Positions 8,621 to 18,092 of a DNA stretch of 32,693 bases are shown in pieces. Source of the stretch: an uncultured Ruminococcus sp. (GTDB lineage: Bacteria; Bacillota; Clostridia; Oscillospirales; Ruminococcaceae); contig CAMWXM010000004.1 in NCBI GenBank assembly GCA_947178195.1, positions 1 to 32,693 on the forward strand. The letters are read 5' to 3'. Positions within the stretch are counted from its first letter, which is position 1, and the number at the start of each line of letters is the position of its first letter. Both the position numbers and the translations under genes were made by a program. The notes below the pieces were generated by a model, which saw nothing but the letters and a program-made list of their open reading frames with translations, ran no database searches and was not told the origin of the DNA.

Positions 8621-8826
8621 TGAAAGCATCTGAGATCAGAGATATGTCAGTTGAAGAAATGAACGAAAAGCTGACTGACTTAAAAGACGAACTTTTCAGG
8701 CTCCGCTTTCAGCTTGCTGTAAACCAGCTTGACAATACGGCTCGTTTAAAGGCTGTTAAGAAGGATATCGCAAGAATCAAGACTATTCTTCGTGAAAATG
8801 AAATAAAGTCAAGCGTTGGGCAGTAA
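8620..8826 (+). CDS. rpmC: 50S ribosomal protein L29
   Basis: L29 is a small two-helix protein beside L23 at the tunnel exit. The 68-residue product has the typical helical pattern [27 protein letters not shown]-like core (here [11 protein letters not shown]) and the [14 protein letters not shown] segment. The ATG overlaps the rplP stop. A GGAGGGGAG site inside the end of rplP serves as ribosome binding site. Confidence 0.97.
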   Translation: MKASEIRDMSVEEMNEKLTDLKDELFRLRFQLAVNQLDNTARLKAVKKDIARIKTILRENEIKSSVGQ

Positions 8827-8844
8827 GAAAGGGAGGATTTAGCT

Positions 8845-9102
8845 ATGTCTGAGAGAAACCTTAGAAAAACAAGGGTTGGTAAAGTTGTAAGCGACAAGAT
8901 GGACAAAACTATCGTTGTTGCTATCGCTGACAATGTTAAACACCCGCTTTATAAGAAAATTATCAAGCGCACTGTTAAGCTCAAGGCGCATGATGAAAAG
9001 AACGAATGCCGTATCGGCGATCGTGTTGAGGTTATGGAAACACGTCCTTTGTCAAAGGATAAGAGATGGCGTGTTGTAAACATTATTGAAAGAGCTAAAT
9101 AA
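8845..9102 (+). CDS. rpsQ: 30S ribosomal protein S17
   Basis: S17 is an OB-fold protein that binds 16S rRNA and helps early 30S assembly. The 85-residue protein shows [20 protein letters not shown] near the start and the [20 protein letters not shown] segment typical of the family. GGGAGG precedes ATG 8845. After it comes a 60-base spacer with an inverted repeat GAAACG/CGTTTC (9120-9125, 9139-9144) before rplN. Confidence 0.98.
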   Translation: MSERNLRKTRVGKVVSDKMDKTIVVAIADNVKHPLYKKIIKRTVKLKAHDEKNECRIGDRVEVMETRPLSKDKRWRVVNIIERAK

Positions 9103-9162
9103 TTTTTATTATAAACGAGGAAACGGTTTAAAGCGAAACGTTTCTGAAAGGAGGAACTCGCT

Positions 9163-9531
9163 GTGATACAAATGCAATCTTATATGAAGGTCGCTGACAA
9201 CACCGGAGCCAAAGAGCTTATGTGTATCAGAGTTCTGGGCGGTACACGCAGAAGATATGCTAATATCGGCGATGTTGTTGTGGCTTCTGTTAAGAAAGCA
9301 ACACCCGGCGGCGTTGTTAAAAAAGGCGATGTTGTAAAGGCAGTTATCGTGCGTTCGGCAAAGGGCCTTAGAAGAGAAGACGGCACTTATATTCGTTTTG
9401 ACGAAAATGCAGCCGTAATTATTAAAGAAGATAAAAATCCGAGAGGAACCCGTATCTTCGGACCAGTAGCAAGAGAGCTTCGTGAAAAAGAATACATGAA
9501 GATTTTAAGCCTTGCTCCTGAAGTATTATAA
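9163..9531 (+). CDS. rplN: 50S ribosomal protein L14
   Basis: L14 forms part of the intersubunit bridges and is the target of the silencing factor RsfS. The 122-residue protein begins with GTG at 9163 behind AAAGGAGG, giving the standard [18 protein letters not shown] start. The conserved [12 protein letters not shown] and the C-terminal [19 protein letters not shown] are present. Its stop is followed immediately by the rplX ribosome binding site. Confidence 0.98.
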   Translation: MIQMQSYMKVADNTGAKELMCIRVLGGTRRRYANIGDVVVASVKKATPGGVVKKGDVVKAVIVRSAKGLRREDGTYIRFDENAAVIIKEDKNPRGTRIFGPVARELREKEYMKILSLAPEVL

Positions 9532-9544
9532 TGGAGGTGTCATG

Positions 9545-9898
9545 ATGAGTAAAGTACACGTTAAAACAGGTGACACAGTCGTTTTACTGACAGGTGACTA
9601 CAAGGATAAATATGAAGAGGGCGGAAAAAGAAAAACCGGTAAGGTACTGGAAGTAAGCCCTAAAGAAGGCAAGGTCATCGTTGAGGGAATCAACATGATA
9701 ACAAAGCATATGAAGCCTACAAGAATGGGACAGTCGGGTGGTATACTCAGAGCTGAATCTCCTGTTTACGCTTCAAAGGTGCAGCTTGTATGTCCGCACT
9801 GCGGCAAGCCTACAAGAGTCGGTCATGTGATCGAAGCCGACGGCGACAAGAAAACAAAGCTCCGTGTTTGCAAAAAATGCGGCAAATCATTCAAATAA
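9545..9898 (+). CDS. rplX: 50S ribosomal protein L24 with zinc ribbon and KOW-loop insertion
   Basis: L24 is an assembly initiator that binds the 5' domain of 23S rRNA. From ATG 9545 it is 117 residues. GGAGG at 9533-9537 is 7 bases from this ATG and only 4 from the adjacent ATG 9542, so 9545 is preferred. The C-terminal part has two CxxC pairs (CPHC, CKKC), a zinc-ribbon form. The N-terminal KOW motif, usually GKDKGKxGxV, reads with about eight extra residues ([15 protein letters not shown]), an unusual insertion in a conserved loop. Confidence 0.96.
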   Translation: MSKVHVKTGDTVVLLTGDYKDKYEEGGKRKTGKVLEVSPKEGKVIVEGINMITKHMKPTRMGQSGGILRAESPVYASKVQLVCPHCGKPTRVGHVIEADGDKKTKLRVCKKCGKSFK

Positions 9899-9910
9899 AG
9901 GAGAAACGAC

Positions 9911-10450
9911 ATGGCAAGATTAAAAGAATATTATGTTAATACCGTAGCTCCTGCAATGATGAAGAAGTTCAACTACAAGAGCGTTATGGAAATTCCAAAG
10001 CTCGACAAGGTAATCGTAAATGTCGGCGCCGGAGAGGCAATTTCCAACTCGAAGGTAATCGACGCAATTGTAAACGATCTTACACAGATCACAGGTCAGA
10101 AGCCGGTTGTTTGCAGAGCTAAAAAATCAGTAGCTAACTTCAAGCTTCGTGAAGGAATGCCGATAGGCGTTAAGGTTACGCTTAGAAGAGAAAATATGTA
10201 CGAATTTGTTGACAAGCTTTTTAATGTGGCTTTCCCACGAGTAAGAGACTTCAGAGGAATCAATCCTAACTCCTTTGACGGAAGAGGAAACTATTCGACA
10301 GGTATTAAGGAACAGCTTATTTTCCCTGAAATCGAATACGATAAGATCGATAAGGTAAGAGGTATGGATATAAACTTCATCACAACGGCTAAAACTGATG
10401 AAGAGGCAAAAGAGCTGCTTGCTTTAATGGGCGCTCCGTTTGCTAAATAA
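9911..10450 (+). CDS. rplE: 50S ribosomal protein L5
   Basis: L5 binds 5S rRNA and contacts the P-site tRNA and S13. The 179-residue length is standard. Visible signatures are [13 protein letters not shown], the [22 protein letters not shown] segment split over residues about 62-83, and the C-terminal [23 protein letters not shown] 9911 follows AAGGAG. Confidence 0.98.
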   Translation: MARLKEYYVNTVAPAMMKKFNYKSVMEIPKLDKVIVNVGAGEAISNSKVIDAIVNDLTQITGQKPVVCRAKKSVANFKLREGMPIGVKVTLRRENMYEFVDKLFNVAFPRVRDFRGINPNSFDGRGNYSTGIKEQLIFPEIEYDKIDKVRGMDINFITTAKTDEEAKELLALMGAPFAK

Positions 10451-10469
10451 TTAGGGAGGAAAATTTCAA

Positions 10470-10655
10470 ATGGCAAAGAAATCTATGATAAATAAGCAGC
10501 AGAGAACTCCCAAGTATTCCACCAGAGCTTACAACAGATGTAAAATCTGTGGCAGACCGCACGCTTATTTAAGAAAGTTCGGCATCTGCCGTATCTGCTT
10601 CAGAGAATTGGCTCATAAGGGTCAGATCCCTGGAATAAAGAAGTCAAGCTGGTAA
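10470..10655 (+). CDS. rpsZ: 30S ribosomal protein S14, zinc-binding (type Z)
   Basis: This 61-residue protein is the short zinc-dependent form of S14, found in the 30S head. Two CxxC pairs, CKIC and CRIC, lie around residues 24-43 and would bind one zinc ion. The C-terminus [11 protein letters not shown] is typical. The longer zinc-independent paralogue, where present, is usually elsewhere and is not in this window. It starts at ATG 10470 behind GGGAGG. Confidence 0.98.
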   Translation: MAKKSMINKQQRTPKYSTRAYNRCKICGRPHAYLRKFGICRICFRELAHKGQIPGIKKSSW

Positions 10656-10677
10656 AAATACAAAGGAGGTCATCGGC

Positions 10678-11076
10678 ATGCAGATTACTGATACAATAGC
10701 AGATTTATTGACAAGAATTCGTAATGCGAATTCTGCAAAGCACGCCACGGTTGACGTTCCTGCTTCAAATGTTAAGAAGGCGATTTCCCAGATCCTCGTT
10801 GACGAAGGATATGTAAAAAGCTTTCAGGTCATTGAAGACGGTAAGCAGGGTGTTATCAGAATTACTCTCAAATACTGTGACGGAAAGTCGCCTGTAATTA
10901 CAGGTCTTCGCAGGGTTTCAAAACCGGGTTTACGTATTTATTCAAGTTGTGAAGATATGCCAAAGGTTAGAAAGGGTCTGGGCGTTGCGATCGTTTCTAC
11001 ATCTAAGGGAATCATGACAGACAAAAAGGCTCGTGAGCTTAATGTAGGCGGCGAAGTCTTGGCATTCGTTTGGTAA
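10678..11076 (+). CDS. rpsH: 30S ribosomal protein S8
   Basis: S8 binds the central domain of 16S rRNA and, in E. coli, represses the spc operon by binding the rplE region mRNA. The 132-residue protein has the [16 protein letters not shown] start, and the C-terminal [20 protein letters not shown] signature. AAGGAGGT precedes ATG 10678. Spacing to rplF is 13 bases. Confidence 0.98.
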   Translation: MQITDTIADLLTRIRNANSAKHATVDVPASNVKKAISQILVDEGYVKSFQVIEDGKQGVIRITLKYCDGKSPVITGLRRVSKPGLRIYSSCEDMPKVRKGLGVAIVSTSKGIMTDKKARELNVGGEVLAFVW

Positions 11077-11089
11077 GGAGGACAGGGAA

Positions 11090-11638
11090 ATGTCACGTAT
11101 AGGAAATATGCCAATCAGCGTCCCTGCCGGCGTCGACGTTACAATCGGCGAAAACAACGTTGTTACTGTTAAGGGACCTAAGGGCACAATCACTAAAGCG
11201 CTCGCAGGCGCTATGAAAATCACAAATGAGGGCGGAATCATAAAGGTTGAACGTCCTAATGAATTAAAAATCAATAAGAGTCTTCACGGTCTTACAAGAA
11301 CTCTTCTTTCAAATATGATCGAGGGCGTTACAAACGGCTATTCAAAGACTCTTGAAATTGAGGGCGTCGGCTACCGTGTAGCAAAACAGGGAAAAAACCT
11401 TGTTATGAACCTGGGCTTCTCGCATCAGGTTATCATGGCTGAAAAAGATGGTATAACAATAGATGTTCCTCAGCCGAACAGAATTATTATAAACGGAATC
11501 GACAAGCAGGCTGTTGGACAGTTTGCAGCCGAGGTTCGTGAAAAGCGTCCGCCTGAGCCGTATAAGGGCAAGGGAATCAGATATGCCGGCGAGAGAATTA
11601 TCCGCAAGGAAGGTAAGGCCGGTAAGGGCAAGAAGTAA
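11090..11638 (+). CDS. rplF: 50S ribosomal protein L6
   Basis: L6 lies near the factor-binding site of the 50S subunit. The 182-residue protein shows SRIGNMPISVPAGVDVTI at the start, two L6 repeats, and the C-terminal signature RPPEPYKGKGIRYAGE. ATG 11090 follows AAGGAGG. It continues to rplR after 18 bases. Confidence 0.98.
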   Translation: MSRIGNMPISVPAGVDVTIGENNVVTVKGPKGTITKALAGAMKITNEGGIIKVERPNELKINKSLHGLTRTLLSNMIEGVTNGYSKTLEIEGVGYRVAKQGKNLVMNLGFSHQVIMAEKDGITIDVPQPNRIIINGIDKQAVGQFAAEVREKRPPEPYKGKGIRYAGERIIRKEGKAGKGKK

Positions 11639-11656
11639 TAAAGGAGTGAATTTGCA

Positions 11657-12016
11657 ATGATTAAAAAGGCTGATACTAAAAAAGCCAGAGCAAAAAGACA
11701 TGCCAGAGTTCGTGCTAAGATTTCCGGTACTCCTGAACGTCCTCGCCTGAATGTATTCCGTTCAGCAAAACACATTTACGCTCAGATTATTGACGACGTA
11801 AACGGAGTTACACTTTGTTCAGCTTCAAGTATGGATAAGGAATTTGACGGAAACGGCGGAAACGTTGAAGGTGCACGCAAGGTTGGCGAAATGGTTGCTA
11901 AACGTGCCGCTGATAAGGGCATTGCTGAAGTAGTTTTCGACAGAGGCGGTTTCCTCTATCACGGAAGAATAAAAGAGCTTGCAGAAGGAGCTCGTGAAAA
12001 CGGACTGAAGTTCTAA
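11657..12016 (+). CDS. rplR: 50S ribosomal protein L18
   Basis: L18 is a 5S rRNA-binding protein that works with L5. The 119-residue product contains [20 protein letters not shown] and [12 protein letters not shown] in the N-terminal half and the C-terminal [20 protein letters not shown] signature. AAGGAG precedes ATG 11657. Confidence 0.98.
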   Translation: MIKKADTKKARAKRHARVRAKISGTPERPRLNVFRSAKHIYAQIIDDVNGVTLCSASSMDKEFDGNGGNVEGARKVGEMVAKRAADKGIAEVVFDRGGFLYHGRIKELAEGARENGLKF

Positions 12017-12032
12017 GAAAGGGGTTATACTT

Positions 12033-12533
12033 TTGGCTAATACAGATACAAAAGCGACTGAGCTTTCTGAAAAGGTCGTTTCCATTAACAGAGTATCAAA
12101 AACTGTTAAGGGCGGACGTATTATGAAATTCTCCGCACTGGTCGTTGTGGGCGACGGAAACGGTACAGTAGGCTTTGGTCTTGGAAAATCAGGGGAAGTT
12201 CCTGATGCTATCCGTAAGGGTATTGAAGACGCTAAGAAGAATCTTGTTAAGATTCCTATGTACGGCACTACGATCCCCCATGAAATTATCGGTAAATTCG
12301 GCGCCGGCAGAATTCTTATGAAGCCTGCTGCTCCCGGTACCGGCGTTATTGCCGGCGGTCCGGTTCGTGCTGTAATTGAAATGGCAGGAATCAAGGATAT
12401 CAGAACAAAATCACTTCGTTCAAATAATCCTTGCAACGTAGTAAGAGCTACAATAAACGGACTTATGTCATGCATGTCGGCTAAGGAAGCAGCTCAGAAG
12501 CGTGGTAAGTCAATAAAAGAAATTTTAGGATAA
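12033..12533 (+). CDS. rpsE: 30S ribosomal protein S5
   Basis: S5 shapes the mRNA channel and affects decoding accuracy; its loop is a spectinomycin-resistance site. The 166-residue protein has the double-stranded RNA-binding-like N-domain with [20 protein letters not shown] and the [13 protein letters not shown] segment. The start is TTG at 12033, 8 bases after AAAGGGG; no ATG is available in frame before the conserved part. The KTVKGGR spectinomycin loop looks normal. Confidence 0.97.
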   Translation: MANTDTKATELSEKVVSINRVSKTVKGGRIMKFSALVVVGDGNGTVGFGLGKSGEVPDAIRKGIEDAKKNLVKIPMYGTTIPHEIIGKFGAGRILMKPAAPGTGVIAGGPVRAVIEMAGIKDIRTKSLRSNNPCNVVRATINGLMSCMSAKEAAQKRGKSIKEILG

Positions 12534-12545
12534 GGAGTGGGCATA

Positions 12546-12722
12546 ATGGCAAAACAAATAAAGCTTGTTAAAAGCCTTATCGGCAGAAAAAAAGATCAGA
12601 TCGCTACTGCTCATTCGCTTGGTCTTAAAAAAATCGGTCAGGTCACAGTTCAGCCTGACAATGAGCAGACAAACGGAAAAATCAAGAAGATTTCTCACCT
12701 TGTAGAAGTTTCGGAAAGCTAA
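12546..12722 (+). CDS. rpmD: 50S ribosomal protein L30
   Basis: L30 is a small 50S protein present in many but not all bacteria. From ATG 12546 it has 58 residues, the usual length. A GTG at 12537 is in frame but overlaps AAGGAG (12532-12537), which is spaced 8 bases from 12546 and fixes the start. The core [20 protein letters not shown] and GLKKIGQ match the family. Confidence 0.96.
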   Translation: MAKQIKLVKSLIGRKKDQIATAHSLGLKKIGQVTVQPDNEQTNGKIKKISHLVEVSES

Positions 12723-12741
12723 ACTAAGGAGGTGCAATATA

Positions 12742-13182
12742 ATGAAGTTACACGAATTATCACCGGCGCCCGGTTCAGTTTCCGAACGTAAGCGTATCGG
12801 AAGAGGTCACGGTTCAGGTAACGGAAAAACTGCCGGCAAGGGCCATAAGGGTCAGAACGCACGTTCAGGCGGCGGCGTTAGAATCGGATTTGAAGGCGGT
12901 CAGATGCCGCTTACAAGAAGAATCCCTAAGAGAGGATTCAATAATATCTTTGCAAAGAAATTTGCAATAGTTAATGTATCTGATTTAAGCAAATTCGTTG
13001 ACGGAACAGTTGTGGATACAGAAATGCTTATGGCGTCTGGTCTTATTAAAAAGGCCTATGACGGTGTAAAGGTTCTCGGAAACGGTGAGCTTACATCAAA
13101 AATCACAGTAAAGGCTGCTAAGTTCTCTAAGAGTGCTGTTGAAAAAATTGAAAAGGCTGGCGGGAAAGCAGAGGTGATTTAA
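12742..13182 (+). CDS. rplO: 50S ribosomal protein L15
   Basis: L15 is a late-assembling 50S protein with a long basic N-terminal extension. The 146-residue product starts [12 protein letters not shown] and is rich in Gly, Lys and Arg through residue 60 ([20 protein letters not shown]). The [17 protein letters not shown] motif is typical. Its stop codon overlaps an out-of-phase ATG, and secY starts two bases further on. Confidence 0.98.
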   Translation: MKLHELSPAPGSVSERKRIGRGHGSGNGKTAGKGHKGQNARSGGGVRIGFEGGQMPLTRRIPKRGFNNIFAKKFAIVNVSDLSKFVDGTVVDTEMLMASGLIKKAYDGVKVLGNGELTSKITVKAAKFSKSAVEKIEKAGGKAEVI

Positions 13183-13183
13183 T

Positions 13184-14503
13184 GTGTTCGAAACATTAAG
13201 AAACGCATGGAAGGTTGCGGAAATTCGTAAAAAGCTTTTGTTCACATTACTCATCATTATAGTATTCAGACTTGGAAGTGCTATAACTGTTCCTTTCCTC
13301 GATGTTTCTAAGGTAACAGAGTGGATGGATCAGAACGCAACAGGCGGTAACTTCCTTGAATACCTTAACGTCTTGACCGGCGGCGCACTTTCAAAAGCAA
13401 CAATATTCGCTTTGTCAATTACGCCGTTTATTAACTCATCAATTATAGTTCAGCTGCTGACATACGCCCTTCCGCCTTTGGAAAGACTTCAGAATGAAGG
13501 CGAACCCGGACGTAAAAAGCTGAATCAGATAACGGCTGTTGTGGCTATGGCATTGGCAATATTTATGTCCGTTGCATATTATTTTACTCTTAAAAATATG
13601 AACGCCATAAACTATACGTCAGGCTTTGAAGGCGTGTTTGCAGCAATCGTCATTGTATGTTCATTTGTGGCAGGTGCTATGCTTGTTGTATGGATGGGCA
13701 ACAGAATAAACGATAAGGGTATCGGAAACGGCGTTTCAATGATACTTTTTGCAGGTATCGTTGCAAGATTCCCGACTGATGTCGGAACACTTGTAGAGCT
13801 TACTCGTCAGAACCCTTCAAAATATCTCATTGTTTCAATTCTTATTGCAGTTATTTTTGTGGTAATGATAGGCTTCGTTGTTTTTATGAACGAATCGGAA
13901 AGAAGGATTCCTGTTCAGTATGCTAAGAGAGTTGTGGGCAGAAAACAGTACGGCGGACAGAATACTCATATTCCTGTAAAGGTTTGTATGAGCGGTGTTA
14001 TGCCTATTATCTTCGCTATGTCCTTTATGTCACTGCCAAGTACTATTGGAATGTTCAAAGGTCCTTATACCTCTCCGGAAGGCTTCTGGCAGAATTTCTA
14101 TAACGGATTTCTGAACTTCTTCAGCACTCAGTCATGGGGCTATGCGGTAATATATTTCCTTCTGATCATTGCGTTTAACTACTTCTACGTTTCAATGCAG
14201 TATAATCCCATCGAAATGGCGAACCAGTTAAGACAGAACAACGGCGGTATTCCAGGTATCAGACCTGGTAAGCCAACATCAGATTATATCCATAGGGTAC
14301 TTTCAAAAATCACTCTTGTCGGCGCATTCTTCCTTGGCGTTATCGCTATTTTCCCGATATTCTTAGGAATGGCTGACAACAATTTAAGAAGTCTTTCAAT
14401 GGGCGGTACGACGATGCTTATCGTTGTAAGCGTTGCTCTTGAAACGGTTCGTACACTTGAATCACAGTTGATGATGCGTCATCATAAGGGATTCCTTGAA
14501 TAA
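13184..14503 (+). CDS. secY: Protein translocase subunit SecY
   Basis: SecY is the channel of the Sec translocon, moving preproteins across or into the membrane with SecE and SecA. The 439-residue protein has about ten membrane segments and the conserved ITPFINSSIIVQLL, LPPLERLQNEGE and RRIPVQYAKR motifs. The start is GTG 13184 with GAGGTGA 6 bases upstream. An ATG at 13182 overlaps the rplO stop but runs into a stop after five codons. It would export the pectinase and M23 peptidase encoded nearby. Confidence 0.98.
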   Translation: MFETLRNAWKVAEIRKKLLFTLLIIIVFRLGSAITVPFLDVSKVTEWMDQNATGGNFLEYLNVLTGGALSKATIFALSITPFINSSIIVQLLTYALPPLERLQNEGEPGRKKLNQITAVVAMALAIFMSVAYYFTLKNMNAINYTSGFEGVFAAIVIVCSFVAGAMLVVWMGNRINDKGIGNGVSMILFAGIVARFPTDVGTLVELTRQNPSKYLIVSILIAVIFVVMIGFVVFMNESERRIPVQYAKRVVGRKQYGGQNTHIPVKVCMSGVMPIIFAMSFMSLPSTIGMFKGPYTSPEGFWQNFYNGFLNFFSTQSWGYAVIYFLLIIAFNYFYVSMQYNPIEMANQLRQNNGGIPGIRPGKPTSDYIHRVLSKITLVGAFFLGVIAIFPIFLGMADNNLRSLSMGGTTMLIVVSVALETVRTLESQLMMRHHKGFLE

Positions 14504-14515
14504 GGAGGGCAGAAA

Positions 14516-15148
14516 ATGAATTTGATTTTATTAGGCGCTCCGGGCGCAGGTAAGGGCACACAGGCTGAGGTTATCTCAGACGCTCTTAAAATCCCACAGA
14601 TCTCAACGGGAAATATTCTCCGTGAGGCTGTGAAAAACGGAACGGAATATGGTCTTAAAGCCAAGGCAGCAATGGACAGCGGCTCGCTGGTTTCAGATGA
14701 TGTTGTTATCGGCATCTTAAAGGATAGGATAGCTGAAGATGATTGTAAAAACGGATTTATCCTGGACGGCTTTCCAAGAACTGTTCCTCAGGCTGAGGCT
14801 CTTGACGATATGGGCGTCAAGATAGATAAGGTACTTGAAATATATGTTCCCGATGAAACTATTCAGCAGAGACTTTCGGGCAGAAGAGTATGCGAGGACT
14901 GCGGTGCTTCATACCACACTGAATTCAAACCTACAAAGGTTGAAGGCAAATGTGATAAATGCGGCGGAAACGCTGTTCAGCGTAAGGACGATCACCCTGA
15001 TACGGTAATTGAACGCCTTAAGGTTTATCATGATCAGACAGCTCCGCTCAAGGACTACTATACAAATCAGAATAAGCTTGAAACGGTTGTGGGACAGGAT
15101 ACTGTTGAAGAAACCTCAAAGCTTGTACTGGAGGCAGTCGGAGCATAA
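14516..15148 (+). CDS. adk: Adenylate kinase, zinc-binding LID type
   Basis: Adk converts AMP and ATP to two ADP in the cytoplasm. The 210-residue protein has the P-loop GAPGAGKGT (residues 7-15), the AMP-binding QISTGNILREA and DGFPRT motifs, and a long LID with four Cys in two CxxC pairs (CEDC, CDKC) that bind zinc in Gram-positive enzymes. It follows secY by 12 bases, the standard order secY-adk-map. Confidence 0.98.
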   Translation: MNLILLGAPGAGKGTQAEVISDALKIPQISTGNILREAVKNGTEYGLKAKAAMDSGSLVSDDVVIGILKDRIAEDDCKNGFILDGFPRTVPQAEALDDMGVKIDKVLEIYVPDETIQQRLSGRRVCEDCGASYHTEFKPTKVEGKCDKCGGNAVQRKDDHPDTVIERLKVYHDQTAPLKDYYTNQNKLETVVGQDTVEETSKLVLEAVGA

Positions 15149-15149
15149 A

Positions 15150-15899
15150 ATGATAAGCATAAAATCTTCTACTGATCTGGCTAAAATGCGTGAGGCCGGA
15201 TTGATCGCCGGCAGAGCATTGCAGCTTGCAGGCGAATCAATAAAACCAGGTATGACTACAAAGGCGCTGGATAAGATAATACATGATTATATTATGAGCT
15301 GCGGAGCAAAGCCGTCGTTTCTCAATTACGGCGGATTTCCGGCAAGCGCCTGCATCTCGATAAATAACGAGGTGATTCACGGTATTCCAAGCCATAAAAG
15401 AAGAATTGCCGAGGGAGATATAGTGAGCGTTGATGTGGGAGCTTTTTATAACGGCTTCCATGGAGACACATGCGCTACTTTTCCATGCGGTAAAATTTCT
15501 GAGGAAGCAAAACAGCTTCTTGAAGTTACAGAACAAAGTCTGTATGAGGGCATTGCGGCAGCTCAGGTCGGAGCAAGACTTGGCGATGTAAGCCATGCGG
15601 TTGAAGAATACTGCGCTTCGAGGGGATATGGAATCGTCAGAAATTACTGCGGACACGGCGTCGGACGAGAGCTTCATGAAGCACCTGAGGTTCCGAATTA
15701 CGGAAAACCGGGACACGGTCCGAGACTTGCAGCAGGTATGACTATCGCCATTGAGCCAATGATAAACGCTAAGGGCGATGGCGTAAAGGTTCTGAGGGAC
15801 GGTTGGACTGTTATTACGGCAAGCGGCTCTCTTTCAGCTCATTTTGAGCATACCGTTGCGATTACTTCAGATGGTCCTGTTTTATTAACAAAACCTTGA
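15150..15899 (+). CDS. map: Type I methionine aminopeptidase
   Basis: Map removes the initiator Met from nascent proteins using two metal ions. From ATG 15150, one base after the adk stop, it has 249 residues, the standard length. CGGAG at 15139-15143 is 6 bases upstream; the longer frame back to 15009 lies inside adk and is rejected. Metal ligands are visible in SVDVGAFYNGFHGDTC (two Asp), CGHGVGRELHE (His), IEPM (Glu) and the C-terminal FEHTV (Glu). Confidence 0.98.
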   Translation: MISIKSSTDLAKMREAGLIAGRALQLAGESIKPGMTTKALDKIIHDYIMSCGAKPSFLNYGGFPASACISINNEVIHGIPSHKRRIAEGDIVSVDVGAFYNGFHGDTCATFPCGKISEEAKQLLEVTEQSLYEGIAAAQVGARLGDVSHAVEEYCASRGYGIVRNYCGHGVGRELHEAPEVPNYGKPGHGPRLAAGMTIAIEPMINAKGDGVKVLRDGWTVITASGSLSAHFEHTVAITSDGPVLLTKP

Positions 15900-15911
15900 T
15901 GGAGGTAAACC

Positions 15912-16151
15912 GTGAAAGCAGAAAAAGGCAGGGTAGTTATACCGACTGCCGGAAAAGAATGCGGAAGATTATTCGTTATAACAGAGGCTGATGAAAAATA
16001 TATTTTTATTGCGGACGGAAAAAAACGCAGACTGTCAGCTCCTAAACGAAAAAATCCGAAACATCTGATATTTACTGATGATATTGTCGGAATGAACAAT
16101 ATAACTGATAAGAAGCTTAGAATTGTACTCAGAAATATGAGTACACCGTAA
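15912..16151 (+). CDS. KOW-domain RNA-binding protein between map and infA
   Basis: The 79-residue protein has a KOW-like SH3 barrel ([17 protein letters not shown] at the start) and a basic segment [16 protein letters not shown]. Small proteins of this kind, related to eukaryotic L14e, commonly lie between map and infA in Firmicutes, where the B. subtilis counterpart is, as far as I recall, called YbzG. GGAGGT precedes the GTG start at 15912. It probably binds RNA or the ribosome, but its exact role is not established. Confidence 0.85.
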   Translation: MKAEKGRVVIPTAGKECGRLFVITEADEKYIFIADGKKRRLSAPKRKNPKHLIFTDDIVGMNNITDKKLRIVLRNMSTP

Positions 16152-16173
16152 CCGGAACGGGGAGGTATTAATT

Positions 16174-16392
16174 TTGTCTAAGGAAGATGTAATTGAATTA
16201 GATGGAGTCGTTGAGGAAGCTCTGCCTAATGCAATGTTCAGAGTAAAGCTGCCGAACGATCACATAATTCTTGCACATGTATCGGGAAAGCTGAGAATGA
16301 ACTATATCCGTATAGTTCCCGGCGATAAGGTGACGGTCGAAATGTCGCCTTATGACCTGACTAAGGGCAGAATCACTTGGAGAGCTAAATAA
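16174..16392 (+). CDS. infA: Translation initiation factor IF-1
   Basis: IF-1 binds the ribosomal A site during initiation. The 72-residue OB-fold protein has the standard [19 protein letters not shown] start and the [23 protein letters not shown] signature. The start codon is TTG 16174, preceded by GGGGAGG, with no ATG alternative at the conserved N-terminus. Confidence 0.98.
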   Translation: MSKEDVIELDGVVEEALPNAMFRVKLPNDHIILAHVSGKLRMNYIRIVPGDKVTVEMSPYDLTKGRITWRAK

Positions 16393-16403
16393 ATTGGCTC
16401 TGA

Positions 16404-16571
<168 letters not shown>

Positions 16572-16610
16572 TATGCCTGACATCTTATTTAACGGAGGTG
16601 CTATTAATTA

Positions 16611-16979
16611 ATGGCAAGAATTTCTGGTGTCGACCTGCCAAAGGATAAGAGAGTTGAGATTGGCTTAACTTATATTTATGGCATCGGTCGTCAGACTGCT
16701 GTGACGATCCTTAAAGAAACAGGTGTTAATCCTGATACAAGAGTTAAGGATCTGAGCGAAGGAGACGTAGCAAAACTGCGTGACTATATCGATAAAAATT
16801 GTAACGTTGAAGGCGACCTCAGAAGAGAAATCGCTTTGAACATCAAGAGACTTGTTGAAATCGGCTGCTACAGAGGCGTTCGTCATCGTAAGGGTCTTCC
16901 TGTAAGAGGACAGAGAACCAAGACAAACGCAAGAACCCGTAAGGGTCCTGTAAAGACAATTGCAAACAAGAAGAAGTAA
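16611..16979 (+). CDS. rpsM: 30S ribosomal protein S13
   Basis: S13 contacts the P-site tRNA and forms bridges to the 50S subunit. The 122-residue protein has [20 protein letters not shown] at the start, the IYGIGRQTA motif, and the C-terminal [18 protein letters not shown] signature with a basic tail. ATG 16611 is behind GGAGGTG. Confidence 0.98.
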   Translation: MARISGVDLPKDKRVEIGLTYIYGIGRQTAVTILKETGVNPDTRVKDLSEGDVAKLRDYIDKNCNVEGDLRREIALNIKRLVEIGCYRGVRHRKGLPVRGQRTKTNARTRKGPVKTIANKKK

Positions 16980-16992
16980 GGAGGGCTGAACA

Positions 16993-17394
16993 TTGGCACA
17001 GCAAAAAGCTAAAAAGGTTGCTATCAGAAGACGCAGAGAGCGTAAAAATATTGAAAGCGGCGCTGTTCATATCCAGTCCACTTTTAATAACACAATCGTA
17101 ACTATTACCGACACTCAGGGTAATGCTATATCATGGGCAAGCGCAGGCGGACTGGGCTTCAGAGGCTCAAGAAAATCTACACCGTTTGCTGCTCAGACAG
17201 CTGCGGAAACAGCTGCAAAGGCTGCTATGGAGCATGGTCTCAAGAGCGTTGAGGTTTACGTTAAGGGTCCGGGCTCGGGAAGAGAAGCCGCTATCAGAGC
17301 TTTACAGACTGTAGGTCTTGAAGTTAAAATGATCAAAGACGTGACCCCTATCCCACATAACGGATGCCGTCCTCCAACCAGAAGCCGTGTTTAA
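16993..17394 (+). CDS. rpsK: 30S ribosomal protein S11
   Basis: S11 lies on the 30S platform near the E site. The 133-residue protein has the core [19 protein letters not shown] and the C-terminal [18 protein letters not shown], close to the family norm. The start is TTG 16993 behind AGGAGGG. Thirteen bases separate it from rpsM. Confidence 0.98.
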   Translation: MAQQKAKKVAIRRRRERKNIESGAVHIQSTFNNTIVTITDTQGNAISWASAGGLGFRGSRKSTPFAAQTAAETAAKAAMEHGLKSVEVYVKGPGSGREAAIRALQTVGLEVKMIKDVTPIPHNGCRPPTRSRV

Positions 17395-17415
17395 TTTACA
17401 GGAGGTGTAAATAAG

Positions 17416-18012
17416 TTGGCTATTAACAGAGAACCTATTCTCAAAAGATGCAGATATTTGGGAATCAGCCCGGCAGTTATGGGAATTTCCAAAACAAGCA
17501 ATCGTAACCCGAACGCAAACAAGAGAAAGAAAGTTTCAGAATACGGAATGCAGCTTAAGGAAAAACAAAAGCTTAAATTCATTTATGGTGTTCTGGAGAC
17601 ACCTTTCCGTCACTATTTTGAAATTGCTGAAAAAATGGAAGGTAAAGCAGGTGAAAATCTGCTGACTATCCTTGAATCCCGTCTTGATAACGTTGTTTTC
17701 AGAATGGGTATGGCGCTTACAAGAAGAGAATCAAGACAGCTTGTTTCTCATGGTCATTTTAAAGTAAATGGTCAGAAGGTCAATATTCCGTCTTACAGAG
17801 TAAAGGTCGGCGATGTGATCGAGCTTTGTGAAAACAGCAAGAAAAGCGATAAGTTCAAGGAAGTTGCTGAGGCAACAAAAGGCAGAGTAGTTCCGCTCTG
17901 GCTCGAGGCTAACAGAGATGCAGCGACTGCAAAGATCGTACGTATGCCTGTTAAGAGCGATCTTGATTATGAAGTTGAAGAAACATTCATCGTCGAATTG
18001 TACTCTAAATAA
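17416..18012 (+). CDS. rpsD: 30S ribosomal protein S4
   Basis: S4 starts 30S assembly and in many bacteria regulates its own operon. The 198-residue protein lacks the N-terminal zinc knuckle, contains the S4 RNA-binding domain (SRLDNVVFRMGMALTRRESR, residues about 90-109, then HGHFKVNGQKVNIPSYRV), and ends with the VEETFIVELYSK tail. Start TTG 17416 follows GGAGGTG. The 80-base gap to rpoA shows no convincing promoter. Confidence 0.97.
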   Translation: MAINREPILKRCRYLGISPAVMGISKTSNRNPNANKRKKVSEYGMQLKEKQKLKFIYGVLETPFRHYFEIAEKMEGKAGENLLTILESRLDNVVFRMGMALTRRESRQLVSHGHFKVNGQKVNIPSYRVKVGDVIELCENSKKSDKFKEVAEATKGRVVPLWLEANRDAATAKIVRMPVKSDLDYEVEETFIVELYSK

Positions 18013-18092
18013 TAATTTGAATTTTCATTTAATTATTATCAGCCTGTTGATATATACAGATATAAAAGTGATTGCAAAATAGGAGGGTTCTT

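Noticed and set aside
13182-13199. ATG overlapping the rplO stop as start of secY
   Set aside because: It is out of phase and stops after five codons; GTG 13184 gives the conserved SecY N-terminus.
18013-18092. Separate promoter before rpoA
   Set aside because: TTGAAT and TATTAT are only 11 bases apart, and TTGATA/TATAAA only 8; neither spacing is plausible.
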